Shown: positions 52,702-60,348 of the stretch, piece by piece | How the letters are laid out: the number at the start of each line of letters is the position of its first letter | Position numbering within the stretch: the first letter of the stretch is position 1 | Origin: Kaistia algarum | GTDB lineage: Bacteria > Pseudomonadota > Alphaproteobacteria > Rhizobiales > Kaistiaceae | DNA length: 64,000 nt | Assembly: GCF_026343945.1 (NCBI RefSeq) | Contig: NZ_JAPKNJ010000001.1 | Coordinates: 310,001-374,000, forward strand | Reading direction: 5' to 3' | The notes under the pieces: generated by a model | Databases searched by the model: none | Told to the model about the DNA's origin: nothing | What the model saw: only the letters and a program-made list of their open reading frames with translations | Position numbers and translations under genes: made by a program

Positions 52702-52927
52702 ATGAGTCGTCTCAAGTCGTCGCCCAGCCGCTCTTCCGCACTTCTCGCGTCATCCCTTTGCTTTCTGCTCGGCCTCGGTGTGGGTCTCTCCTACTCGTCG
52801 ATTACGAAACCGACACCCACTCCGATCAATGAGACATACGAACAGGCACGCGCCAAGGCTCTCGCTCGCTGGACTGCTTTCGAACTGAAGGAAGCCGCCA
52901 TGATGGCTCAAGCCGACGCAGAGTGTG
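52702..52927 (+). pseudogene. Small membrane-anchored protein interrupted by the Mu-like prophage
   Basis: The frame starting at 52702 encodes a Ser/Arg-rich start, a membrane helix (SALLASSLCFLLGLGVGLSY) and a helical segment (ETYEQARAKALARWTAF) for about 75 codons. It then enters the repeated sequences interpreted as the prophage left end and continues as apparent junk to 53049. A small anchored protein truncated by phage insertion is the simplest reading; the identity of the gene is unknown. Confidence 0.4.
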
Positions 52928-53268
52928 GGTGGACATCAGTAATGGCAGGTGGCGGGATTGAGCAGGAAAAGGCGGGATTGCGTGAGAAAATGGCGGATTG
53001 GCGCGGTTTTCCGGGGCGTGGGTGGTGTCTAGAGCGGATGAGGCGGTAGACATCTGAAATGGCACCCAAAGGGGCTGGCGGACAGCGAAAATGGCAAGGC
53101 GCGCGGGAAGGTTGAGCGGCTGCAAGTGGCCTTTGAATAGGGCCGGAATCGGCCTTTGAGGCCGGTTTGAGCGCTGGTCAGACGGCGGGTCGAGGCCCGA
53201 AAACAGTGGCTTTGTTGTGCGAAGCTGGGCCCACCAAGTTGGAACTCCGGAGAATCGGGAAAATGGCG
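52928..53268 (+). repeat. Repeated end elements, probable transposase-binding sites
   Basis: GGTGGACATCAGTAATGGCA (52928-52947) and GGTAGACATCTGAAATGGCA (53045-53064) match at 17 of 20 positions. A weaker copy GGCGGACAGCGAAAATGGCA is at 53077-53096. Shorter AAAATGGCG cores occur at 52987-52995 and about 53260-53268. All point the same way. Multiple directly oriented end sites are how Mu-type transposases recognise the phage left end. No gene is supported across 52928-53327. Confidence 0.55.
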
Positions 53269-53327
53269 GAACGCCGCCAAATCGCGTCGTCGAACCTGGA
53301 ACAAATGCGCCTTCGCAATTTGAGCCG

Positions 53328-53927
53328 TCACCCGCATCGACCATCCCGGTGTGTCGATCGACAGAAGCGCGGAGTGGCGTCCCGACAGAATGCCGGAAAG
53401 CTCGTCGCGGCTCCGGCGTCGCACCATTTCATGAGGTCGCCTGCGCCTTTGTCGTTTGTGCCTGAGAAGCGGCCCACGACCAGAAGATCGTTTGTGCGGA
53501 TATTATCCGGAATGCCGTTGAGCACGATCTGGAAGCCGTCCGCGAACCTTTGCGGCGGATCAATGTTGACGATGACCTCACCAAACTCGGGAGACAGTCT
53601 CTTCCAAGACAGAAACATCCGGCGCTCCGCGTCGGTGGCCTTCGACAGATCATAGCATTGGGCCTGGGCCCATAGTCCGAAGCTTCGCTTGTTCGCAGCA
53701 GCCCACCGTAGTGCGGTCACCGCCTGAGCAATGCCGGTATCGATCGACCAATCATCCGGCTGCACCGAAACAACGAGTTGTCGATATCGGCCGTCGGCGC
53801 TCAACTGATCATAGAAACCGGCCAATTTGGGCAGTTCCGTCTCGCATGAATCCGGCTCTGCCGAAGCGATTCTAAGGGTGCCGGATAAGGCGATGATGGC
53901 GAGGCCCAGCGCCACAAGCCACTTCAT
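53328..53927 (-). CDS. Secreted protein carried at the prophage left end
   Basis: A 199-aa protein with a signal peptide at residues 1-23 (KWLVALGLAIIALSGTLRIASA, then EPDSC). The mature part contains paired cysteines and motifs LPKLAGFYDQLSADGRYRQL, FGLWAQAQCYDLSKATDAERR, VNIDPPQRFADGF and a Cys-rich end. The first frame Met is five codons upstream; the ATG at 53927 best fits the signal peptide. It lies between the end repeats and the repressor, where Mu itself has no gene, so it is a probable cargo (moron) gene expressed from the lysogen. Function unknown. Confidence 0.65.
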   Translation of the reverse strand: MKWLVALGLAIIALSGTLRIASAEPDSCETELPKLAGFYDQLSADGRYRQLVVSVQPDDWSIDTGIAQAVTALRWAAANKRSFGLWAQAQCYDLSKATDAERRMFLSWKRLSPEFGEVIVNIDPPQRFADGFQIVLNGIPDNIRTNDLLVVGRFSGTNDKGAGDLMKWCDAGAATSFPAFCRDATPRFCRSTHRDGRCG

Positions 53928-53948
53928 GCTCAAGCGTCCCACCCCCGC

Positions 53949-54668
53949 TTAGATCGTCCGTCCAACCCACCGCACTCGACCGACGATATGCAGCTTGTCG
54001 AGCATGTCGGCGGAAATGATCTCGGGATCATAGCGCACGTTTTCTGAGATGAGCGAGACGGTTCCGTCAACTTTGCGGTGCACACGCTTCACCAACAAGT
54101 CGCCATCCTTGACGATGACGTAGATGCAGCCGTTGCGAACCTCGCGGATCGACACGTCGACCAGCATTAGCGCTCCGTCGGGGATCAGGGGTTCCATCGA
54201 ATCCCCGTCCGCCGTCAGCACCGCGGCATTGGCCGCTGAGACACCGATCTCGCGGAGCCAGTCAGCCCGGAAGGCGACGCGTTCGGAAATATCCTCCGAA
54301 ATCGGACGCAGACCGTGCCCTGCCGATGCGGATACCTCATAGCGAGGCACGAAGGCGAACTCATTCAGGTGCGTCGTGAGGCTTGCCGTCAGCGCACTGG
54401 CCTCCTCATCAGCGAGGATTCGGTTGCCCCGGCCCGTCGCCAGCCATTCAACGGATACGCCACCCGCCTTCGCTAGAGCGATAAGAGTGCCGAGATTCGG
54501 TTCACCTCCGTGAAGAAGCTTGTGTATGCCCGCCTGCGAAATGCCGGCGTCAGTGGCAAAAGCCGCCTGTGTCGACCCATCCATAAGTGCCCGCAGGCGA
54601 TCGGAAAACCCGCCTGAAACCTGCGGTTCTGAAGAGATTGCGGTGACGCGTGATTTTGTCTTCACCAA
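53949..54668 (-). CDS. Phage repressor, HTH plus S24 peptidase domain
   Basis: A 239-aa CI/LexA-type repressor. The HTH lies at about 20-75 (FSDRLRALMDGSTQAAFATDAGISQAGIHKLL), and an S24 domain at about 125-230 has the nucleophile serine in ADGDSMEPLIPDG and the general-base lysine in GDLLVKRVHR. It keeps the prophage silent, and RecA-stimulated self-cleavage would make it damage-inducible, unlike Mu's own c repressor. The start is TTG at 54668 or GTG one codon later. Operator-like repeats lie between it and the rightward Ner-like gene. Confidence 0.88.
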   Translation of the reverse strand: MVKTKSRVTAISSEPQVSGGFSDRLRALMDGSTQAAFATDAGISQAGIHKLLHGGEPNLGTLIALAKAGGVSVEWLATGRGNRILADEEASALTASLTTHLNEFAFVPRYEVSASAGHGLRPISEDISERVAFRADWLREIGVSAANAAVLTADGDSMEPLIPDGALMLVDVSIREVRNGCIYVIVKDGDLLVKRVHRKVDGTVSLISENVRYDPEIISADMLDKLHIVGRVRWVGRTI

Positions 54669-54725
54669 AGCAATCGTTCTCGTTGACGGAAATCACCTAA
54701 GAGATTATGGTCGTCACCAAAGTGA
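54662..54725. promoter_or_regulatory. Phage operator region with rightward early promoter
   Basis: Three spaced elements are seen: TCACCAAAG (54662-54670), AATCACCTAAGAGATT (54691-54706) and the dyad TCACCAAAGTGA (54714-54725). A promoter TTGACG (54683) - 17 bp - TATGGT (54706) points to the Ner-like gene, with the middle element filling its spacer. Repressor binding would shut the early promoter, while the first copy overlaps the repressor start codon. Confidence 0.6.
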
Positions 54726-54728
54726 TTA

Positions 54729-55073
54729 ATGCTCCCTAAAAAGCCGGCGTCCAATGCCGGCTCCAAGGTCGGGGATAAGCAGGTGCGGCAACAACAAAAG
54801 CCGAAAGGCTGGGATCGACACGCGATCAAGGCGGAGGTCCATCGTCGAGGTGGCACCCTCGTCGAAATCGCCCGTGAAAACGGCCTCGAACCGTCGTCCA
54901 CGAAGGTTGCCCTGCGCCGGCGGCACCGGGCAGGCGAGAAAGCGATTGCCGCCTTTCTCGGTGTCGACCCGGCCGATCTGTGGCCGGAGCGCTACCGCAC
55001 GGGATTCGCCCCGCGCTCCCTTCATACCGCAGGCCGGCACCGCGCGGCCAGTCTGAAACACACCGCCGCGTAG
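54729..55073 (+). CDS. Ner-like DNA-binding protein
   Basis: A 114-aa protein. Its centre (about 25-90: GWDRHAIKAEVHRRGGTLVEIARENGLEPSS, then AIAAFLGVDPADLWPERY) is the Ner/Nlp winged HTH family. In Mu, Ner turns down early and repressor transcription after induction. It is the first rightward gene behind the operator region. No ribosome site precedes the ATG, so translation may be leaderless or start elsewhere. The C-terminal 25 residues are a basic extension. Confidence 0.85.
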   Translation: MLPKKPASNAGSKVGDKQVRQQQKPKGWDRHAIKAEVHRRGGTLVEIARENGLEPSSTKVALRRRHRAGEKAIAAFLGVDPADLWPERYRTGFAPRSLHTAGRHRAASLKHTAA

Positions 55074-55092
55074 ACATAGGGGGACGCAACGC

Positions 55093-55239
55093 ATGCGCGC
55101 GCTTCTGGATGCCCTTCGATCGATGAGCCGGCGCGATGTCATCGCTCTGGCGATCGAGTTCGGCGCGGTCGGGCTCCTCTTTAGCGGGGCGGTCGTCGCT
55201 GCCAAGGTTGGCGAGATCATTCTGTCGGTGCCGCAATGA
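55093..55239 (+). CDS. Small membrane protein, phage early region
   Basis: A 48-aa protein: an amphipathic start (MRALLDALRSMSRRDVIALA) and one membrane helix (EFGAVGLLFSGAVVAAKVG). Its stop overlaps the next ATG (ATGA). Function unknown; such small membrane proteins are frequent in transposable phage early operons. Confidence 0.55.
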   Translation: MRALLDALRSMSRRDVIALAIEFGAVGLLFSGAVVAAKVGEIILSVPQ

Positions 55240-55340
55240 CGCGCCGGGTCGATCGCGTGAAGCTCTCGGCCTGGGCTGGGGTGATCCTCCTAGCCGCCTC
55301 GGCATGGCTCGTGCTCGCCATCACGCTCGGGGTGATCTGA
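55236..55340 (+). CDS. 34-aa membrane peptide, phage early region
   Basis: A 34-codon frame with a basic start (MTRRVDRVKLSAW) and one hydrophobic helix (AGVILLAASAWLVLAITLGV). It overlaps the genes on both sides by one to four bases (ATGA and TGATG), strong evidence of real, coupled translation despite its size. Function unknown. Confidence 0.55.
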   Translation: MTRRVDRVKLSAWAGVILLAASAWLVLAITLGVI

Positions 55341-55597
55341 TGGCCGCTGTCGTCATCGCATCCCAAAATGTGAAATCACCGACCGGCCTCTCCTACTTCA
55401 CCGGACAGATTTCGCTCGAGACCGCCGCCTCCGGCTGCCTCGTCTGGATACCGGGCACGTCGTGGTTCGCCGAGGAGGCGCTCCGCATCGCCGAGGTCGA
55501 AGCCGCGCGACGGCTTGTCGCGGAATTCTCCCAGCGCTCGCCGTCGTGGCGCTCGTGGTTCGTGATGATCGCCCATCGCGTGGAGGCTGCAGCGTGA
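55340..55597 (+). CDS. Small phage early protein
   Basis: An 85-aa soluble protein (SPTGLSYFTGQISLETAASG, EVEAARRLVAEFSQRSPSWR). It begins at the stop of the previous peptide and overlaps the next GTG (GTGA). No family recognised. Confidence 0.6.
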   Translation: MAAVVIASQNVKSPTGLSYFTGQISLETAASGCLVWIPGTSWFAEEALRIAEVEAARRLVAEFSQRSPSWRSWFVMIAHRVEAAA

Positions 55598-55830
55598 ACC
55601 GGCCGACGCTCCGCCAGCAATATGAGGAGCTGGAACTTCTCTATCTCGAGAACCGCAATTGGCTCGCCGATCTGGAGCGGGCCGGCAAACGGACGCCCAC
55701 GGAGCGAGGCTTGAAGGCGCAGCGTCTCCTGATCCTCCGTGCCGCTCGCAACACGCTCTTCCGGCTCGCCAGCGAAACACTGGACGGCGCCGGCGACGTT
55801 CGACCCTCCGACTTCGAGACCGCTGCATGA
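55594..55830 (+). CDS. Small helical phage early protein
   Basis: A 78-aa, strongly helical protein (LRQQYEELELLYLENRNWLA, RGLKAQRLLILRAARNTLFR) starting with GTG. It overlaps the genes on both sides by four bases. No family recognised. Confidence 0.6.
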   Translation: MNRPTLRQQYEELELLYLENRNWLADLERAGKRTPTERGLKAQRLLILRAARNTLFRLASETLDGAGDVRPSDFETAA

Positions 55831-56651
55831 CGACGATTCACGTCCCACTCAACCTGATCGACATCCCCGCTGACCGCCTTCGCGCGCTCGATGCCGAATG
55901 GGTCGAAGCGCTGGCCATGATGATGCGCCAGGAAGGCCAATTGCAGCCGATCACGCTTCGGCCGAGCGGCGATCGGTACTCGCTGGTCTTCGGGGAACAC
56001 CGTTTCGCTGCCGTCGCCCGCAATGGCTGGGCGGATATCGAGGCCAGCGTTCGGGAAATGACCGACGACGAGGCCCGCCTCGCCGAAATCGACGAGAACT
56101 TGATCCGCCGCGAACTCGGTCCGCTCGATCGGGCGCTGTTCCTGGCGGAGCGCAAGCGCGTTTGGGAGCGGCTTCACCCGCAAACGCGGGACGGTGGCGA
56201 CCGTAAGTCCTCGGAATTCAAGGCGAAAAATCAGATCGCCAAGTTGGCGATGCGGTTTTCTGAGGAAGTTGCGGAGAAAGTCGGGCTATCCGAACGTTCC
56301 GTGCAGCGCGCCTGCGACATCGCCTCCGGCCTCCGCCCTGATGCCGTCACCGACATCCGTCGCACCTATCTGGCGAACCATCAACGCGATCTCGAAGCCT
56401 TCTCGAAGCTCTCGCCCGACAGCCAGAGGATCGCGCTGGAGAAGCTGACATCCGGCGAGGCGGAGACCATCAAGGCCGCCTTCGCCGAGCCGGGCGAGCG
56501 CATCGGACCGCCGCCGGTAACGAGCGAAAAAATGCTCGGTCTCTGGTCCCGCATGGCTGCGAAGGAGAAGCGACGCTTCCTGGAGACGATCGGTGTCGAT
56601 GCTGACGCGCACGATCGTATCGTCAATCCGCGCAGGCGGGAGGTCCGCTAG
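55827..56651 (+). CDS. ParB-like N-terminal domain protein
   Basis: A 274-aa protein with a ParB/Spo0J N-terminal domain at about 1-90 (VPLNLIDIPADRLRALDAEW, EGQLQPITLRPSG, LVFGEHRFAAVARNG with the GEHRxxA box). A KorB/ParB-like HTH follows (about 120-180: RFSEEVAEKVGLSERSVQRACDIASGL). The GEHR motif is the CTP-binding box of the family. No ParA partner is adjacent. In Mu-like phages of this type it may bind phage DNA during transposition or regulate early genes; the role is inferred. The ATG overlaps the previous stop. Confidence 0.82.
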   Translation: MTTIHVPLNLIDIPADRLRALDAEWVEALAMMMRQEGQLQPITLRPSGDRYSLVFGEHRFAAVARNGWADIEASVREMTDDEARLAEIDENLIRRELGPLDRALFLAERKRVWERLHPQTRDGGDRKSSEFKAKNQIAKLAMRFSEEVAEKVGLSERSVQRACDIASGLRPDAVTDIRRTYLANHQRDLEAFSKLSPDSQRIALEKLTSGEAETIKAAFAEPGERIGPPPVTSEKMLGLWSRMAAKEKRRFLETIGVDADAHDRIVNPRRREVR

Positions 56652-56654
56652 GTC

Positions 56655-57140
56655 ATGGGCAAGCGCGCGGCCCGGCCAACAGAACAGGGCGACCTCTTCG
56701 CCGCCGCGGAGCTGTTCCCGGTGCGCCGCCCGGTCGAGCGCGTCCGGCCGGTCGATCTGTCCCTCCGCATCAAGACCGCTATGGGCGAGGCGCTGAAGAA
56801 ATCGCCGAAGAACGCCTTTGCCGTCGCTGCCGAGATCTCGGAAATGACGGGCCGCGAACTGACCGCCGACGCGCTCTATGCCTACACCGCCCCGACCAAG
56901 CCCGAACACGACATCTCGCTCACCCGCTTCGTCGCCTTCGTTCGCGCTACAGGCGCCAACTGGCTTTGGGGTGTCCTCGTCGAAGATGACGGGCTCATCG
57001 TGCTGGAAGGGCGGGAGGCTCATCTTGCCCAGCTTGGTCTCCTGCAGCAGGAGCAGGCCCGGATCACTGACCAGATCAAGACGCTGAAGGGCGAATTGAA
57101 ACATGCGCCGGTCACCGTGCGTAGGCGGGGGCGGACATGA
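56655..57140 (+). CDS. Phage early protein beside the transposase
   Basis: A 161-aa protein. After a basic start comes a helical core (RIKTAMGEALKKSPKNAFAV, AAEISEMTGRELTADALYAY) and SLTRFVAFVRATGANWLWGV, then a coiled-coil (about 125-150). The pattern resembles proteins encoded just before transposase A in rhizobial Mu-like phages. It overlaps the transposase ATG by four bases. No biochemical role is known. Confidence 0.65.
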   Translation: MGKRAARPTEQGDLFAAAELFPVRRPVERVRPVDLSLRIKTAMGEALKKSPKNAFAVAAEISEMTGRELTADALYAYTAPTKPEHDISLTRFVAFVRATGANWLWGVLVEDDGLIVLEGREAHLAQLGLLQQEQARITDQIKTLKGELKHAPVTVRRRGRT

Positions 57141-59056
57141 GAGAGTGGTTCTCGCCCGACGACATTCTATCTGTCGGATCGGCATCCCTGCCGGACAGCG
57201 TCCGTGGCTTCAACAAGCTGGTGCTGCGGGACGGCTGGCGAACCGATCGCAAGCGCGCCCGCACGGCCGAACGCCAGGGCGGCGGCTGGGAGTATCATCT
57301 ATCCCTCCTGCCCATCGACGCGCAGCGTCGCCTTATCGAGGCGGAGCGCGCTGGCGACGAAGACGCGGTCGAAGCCAGTTTGAGCCTCGTTTGGCAGGCT
57401 TTCGAGGCCTTGCCGCAGAAGGCGAAGGACGAGGCGGCATCACGCCTTGCCGCCGTCGATCTCGTAGAGACGCTGTCGCCTCAGATCGGCCGTCAATCCG
57501 CCATTTCTCAGGTTTCCGCCCGCACCTGCACGCCCGTCCGCACCCTCTATCGCTGGCTTCAGACGGCGGCGGCCGTCGCCCGTGCCGACCGGCTTGCCGC
57601 GCTGGCGCCGCAGCGTAAGGGCGGCACGGCAAAGGCCGACTGCGATCCACGCGCCTGGGACTATCTCGTCGCGGACTATATGCGGAAATCCCAGCCAGCC
57701 TTTGAGGCCTGCTATGGTCGGATGCTCGACGCCGCGCGCGAGCATGGATGGTCGCCGATCCCCTCGGCGAAGACGCTCAAGCGCCGTCTGGATGCGCAGT
57801 TCCCGCCGAGCGTCCAGGCGCTTGCCCGCAAGGGGACGCGGGCCGCGAGCGCGATCTTCCCGCACCAGACGCGCGACCGCTCGATCTTCCACGCCATGGA
57901 GGCGGTCAACGCCGACGGTCACCGCTTCGACGTGTTCGTGCGCTGGCAGGACGGCACGATCGGCCGCGTCATGATGACGGCCTTCCAGGATCTCCATTCC
58001 GGCATGATCGTCGCGCATCGGCTCGACCGTTCCGAGAACTGGACGGCGGTGCGCCTCTGCCTCGCCGACATGATCGAGGCCTATGGCGTGCCGGACCATG
58101 TCGTGTTCGACAATGGTCGCCACTTCGCCTCGCATTGGCTGACAAACGGGGCGAAGACGCGGTTCCGCTTCAAGATGCGCGACGACAAGCCAGACGGTGT
58201 GCTCGTGGCGCTCGGCGTCCAGGTCCATTTCGCGACGCCCTATCACGGCCAGGCCAAGCCGATCGAGCGCGCCTTCCGCGACATGTGCGAGGAGATCGCC
58301 AAGCACCCGAAATGCGAGGGCGCCTATACCGGCAACAGCCCGGTCGCAAAGCCGGAGAACTACGGCAAGCGGGCCATCCCGATCGACGATTTCGCGGCGC
58401 TGGTGAAGGCGGAGATCGCCCGGCACAACGCTCGACAGGGCCGTCGTTCCGCCGTCTGCAATGGCAGGTCCTTCGCCGAAACCTTCCGCGAGAGCCTGGA
58501 GGCGCCGGGGACGCTGGTCCGCCGGGCGACAGCCGAACAGCGCCGGCTCTTCCTGCTCGGCGCCGAGGGCGTCACCTGCCTCCGCCCGACCGGCGAGATC
58601 CACCTCGCCAACAACCGCTACTGGGCCGAACCGCTCGCCGACCTCGCCGGGCGTCGGGTCACGGTCCGCTTCGATCCGCAGAATTTGCACCTGCCCGTCG
58701 CGATCTACCGGCAGGACGGATCGTTCCTCTGCGAGGCGGACTGCATCGACAAGACGGGGTTCTTCGACAGCGAGGCGGCCTCGGACCATAGCCGCCGCAA
58801 ACGTCAGTTCGTGAAGGCTCGCCGCGCCGTGCTGGACATGGAGCAGCGCCTCACCATCGACGAGGCCGCCGCCTTCCTGCCGGCGCCGCCGCCGATCGAG
58901 CCCGTCATGCCGAAGGTCGTCCGCATGGTTGCCGGTGCTGGTTCACGGCCAGGCCAAGCCGAAGTCTGGGACAGCGAGGCCTTCGGCCGTGCCGTCCGGA
59001 TGCTGGAGGGGGACGTCGTGCCCTTCCGGCAAAAAGAAGACGGGGGCGGCCGCTAG
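57137..59056 (+). CDS. Mu-type transposase A
   Basis: A 639-aa DDE transposase. An N-terminal winged-helix and HTH region (about 1-150: MREWFSPDDILSVGSASLPD, the Mu HTH start) is followed by the RNase-H-like core. Its acidic residues are at D260 (EAVNADGHRFDVFV), D325 (HVVFDNGRHFAS) and E377 (AKPIERAFRDMCEEI), in good register with Mu A D269/D336/E392. The beta-barrel and C-terminal tail complete it. It binds the phage ends and joins them to target DNA. The E377-containing PIER motif shows the catalytic core is intact. Confidence 0.95.
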   Translation: MREWFSPDDILSVGSASLPDSVRGFNKLVLRDGWRTDRKRARTAERQGGGWEYHLSLLPIDAQRRLIEAERAGDEDAVEASLSLVWQAFEALPQKAKDEAASRLAAVDLVETLSPQIGRQSAISQVSARTCTPVRTLYRWLQTAAAVARADRLAALAPQRKGGTAKADCDPRAWDYLVADYMRKSQPAFEACYGRMLDAAREHGWSPIPSAKTLKRRLDAQFPPSVQALARKGTRAASAIFPHQTRDRSIFHAMEAVNADGHRFDVFVRWQDGTIGRVMMTAFQDLHSGMIVAHRLDRSENWTAVRLCLADMIEAYGVPDHVVFDNGRHFASHWLTNGAKTRFRFKMRDDKPDGVLVALGVQVHFATPYHGQAKPIERAFRDMCEEIAKHPKCEGAYTGNSPVAKPENYGKRAIPIDDFAALVKAEIARHNARQGRRSAVCNGRSFAETFRESLEAPGTLVRRATAEQRRLFLLGAEGVTCLRPTGEIHLANNRYWAEPLADLAGRRVTVRFDPQNLHLPVAIYRQDGSFLCEADCIDKTGFFDSEAASDHSRRKRQFVKARRAVLDMEQRLTIDEAAAFLPAPPPIEPVMPKVVRMVAGAGSRPGQAEVWDSEAFGRAVRMLEGDVVPFRQKEDGGGR

Positions 59057-59101
59057 AGACGGCCACCCCCGAATGTAGTCACGAAACAGAAGGACCATCT
59101 C

Positions 59102-60118
59102 ATGTCGGAAACTTCGGGACAAGAGCCGGCGGGCGGCTGGGGCGAGCCGAAAGGATCGCCAAAGCTGTTGGACGCCGATTTGCGGGACTGGCGCGAGGTG
59201 CGTGGTCAGATCGTCGCCCATGCCATGACGCAGAACCTGACGCGCTCGGATGTCGCCCGCGGGTCGACCATTCCCTTACCCACGCTGACGCAGTGGATCG
59301 ACGGCACCTATGCCGGTTCCTACATCAATACGACGGAGCGCGTGCGTCGCTATCTGTTGACGATGGAGGGCGCGCGCCAACAGGTGCTCGCCCTGACCGC
59401 GCTGAAGGCGCCCGGCTTCGTCGAGACGCCGTCGTCCCGCGAGCTGATCGACACGCTCGCCTACGCGCAATCCTCGCCCGAACTGATCGTTGCCACGATG
59501 GCGGCCGGCATGGGTAAGACCACCACCTGCCGCGAATATGCGTCGGGTCGCTCGGCCGTCTTCGTCGTCACGATGCGGCCGACGACGTCAGGCGTGCACG
59601 CGATGCTCCAGGAGCTGGCGCAGGCGCTTGAGGTGCCGGAGCGCAACCCCGCGCGGCTCGACCGCTCCATCGGCGAGCGGCTGAAGCGCAACGGCCGCCA
59701 TACGCTGCTGATCGTCGACGAGGCGCAGAACCTTGCCGACAAGAGCGTCGATCAGCTCCGCTACTTCCTCGATCTCTATGGCTGCGGCATCGCGCTGGTC
59801 GGCAATGAGGAGGTCTATACGCGCTTCGGCAAGCCGGAGCCGCGCGCCGGCTACGGCCAGATCCATCGCCGTGTCGGCAAGCGGATGCAACGGATGGCGC
59901 CGCTCGACGGCGACATCGCCGCCTTGCTCGACGCCTGGGAGGTAGAAGACGGGGAATGCCGCCGCCTGCTCGCGGCGATCGGCCGGAAGCCGGGCACGCT
60001 CGGCCAAATCGACAAGACCTTGCGCCTCGCCGCGATGATCGCGGCCGGCGGCGGCACCCCTGTCGTTGCCGACCATATCCGCTCGGCCTGGCGCAACCGT
60101 TCCGGGGAGGCGATCTGA
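59102..60118 (+). CDS. MuB-type ATP-dependent target-DNA activator
   Basis: A 338-aa AAA+ ATPase. An N-terminal HTH (about 25-80, LTRSDVARGSTIPLPTLTQW) precedes Walker A AAGMGKTT (near 135-142) and Walker B HTLLIVDEAQN (near 200-210). C-terminal helical domain ends GGTPVVADHIRSAWRNR. MuB binds target DNA, activates transposase A and gives target immunity. It follows the transposase after 45 bp with AGAAGGACC before the ATG, and its last base overlaps the next gene. Confidence 0.92.
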   Translation: MSETSGQEPAGGWGEPKGSPKLLDADLRDWREVRGQIVAHAMTQNLTRSDVARGSTIPLPTLTQWIDGTYAGSYINTTERVRRYLLTMEGARQQVLALTALKAPGFVETPSSRELIDTLAYAQSSPELIVATMAAGMGKTTTCREYASGRSAVFVVTMRPTTSGVHAMLQELAQALEVPERNPARLDRSIGERLKRNGRHTLLIVDEAQNLADKSVDQLRYFLDLYGCGIALVGNEEVYTRFGKPEPRAGYGQIHRRVGKRMQRMAPLDGDIAALLDAWEVEDGECRRLLAAIGRKPGTLGQIDKTLRLAAMIAAGGGTPVVADHIRSAWRNRSGEAI

Positions 60119-60348
60119 TGCTCTCCGACTCCATCCGCGAAATGCGCCGCCACCTCGACGAGTACCGGGGCAGCGGCGTCGAGATGAGCCCCGAGGGTGT
60201 CGAGGGCCACGTCATGATGTTGCGTGCCTTCGAGATTGAGGCTCGCAACATGGAGGAGCGCCTCGACAGCCTGGCCGCGATCGGCCGCCATGCGCCGATC
60301 CTGCCGCAGGGCGGCAAGGTCGTCGCCTTTCCGGCGAGGCCGTCATGA
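60118..60348 (+). CDS. Small helical phage protein
   Basis: A 76-aa protein (SDSIREMRRHLDEYRGSGVE, VMMLRAFEIEARNMEERLDS), helical throughout. It starts at the stop of the MuB-like gene and overlaps the following ATG by four bases. No family recognised. Confidence 0.65.
   Translation: MLSDSIREMRRHLDEYRGSGVEMSPEGVEGHVMMLRAFEIEARNMEERLDSLAAIGRHAPILPQGGKVVAFPARPS

Noticed and set aside
42078..54000. CRISPR array or multi-gene defence system in the island
   Set aside because: No regularly spaced repeats were seen, and no cas, restriction-modification, CBASS, retron or Thoeris partner gene is next to the TIR gene; it appears to be a single-gene system.
57440..58789. 449-aa minus-strand frame
   Set aside because: Antisense to the transposase catalytic core, where D260, D325 and E377 are intact.
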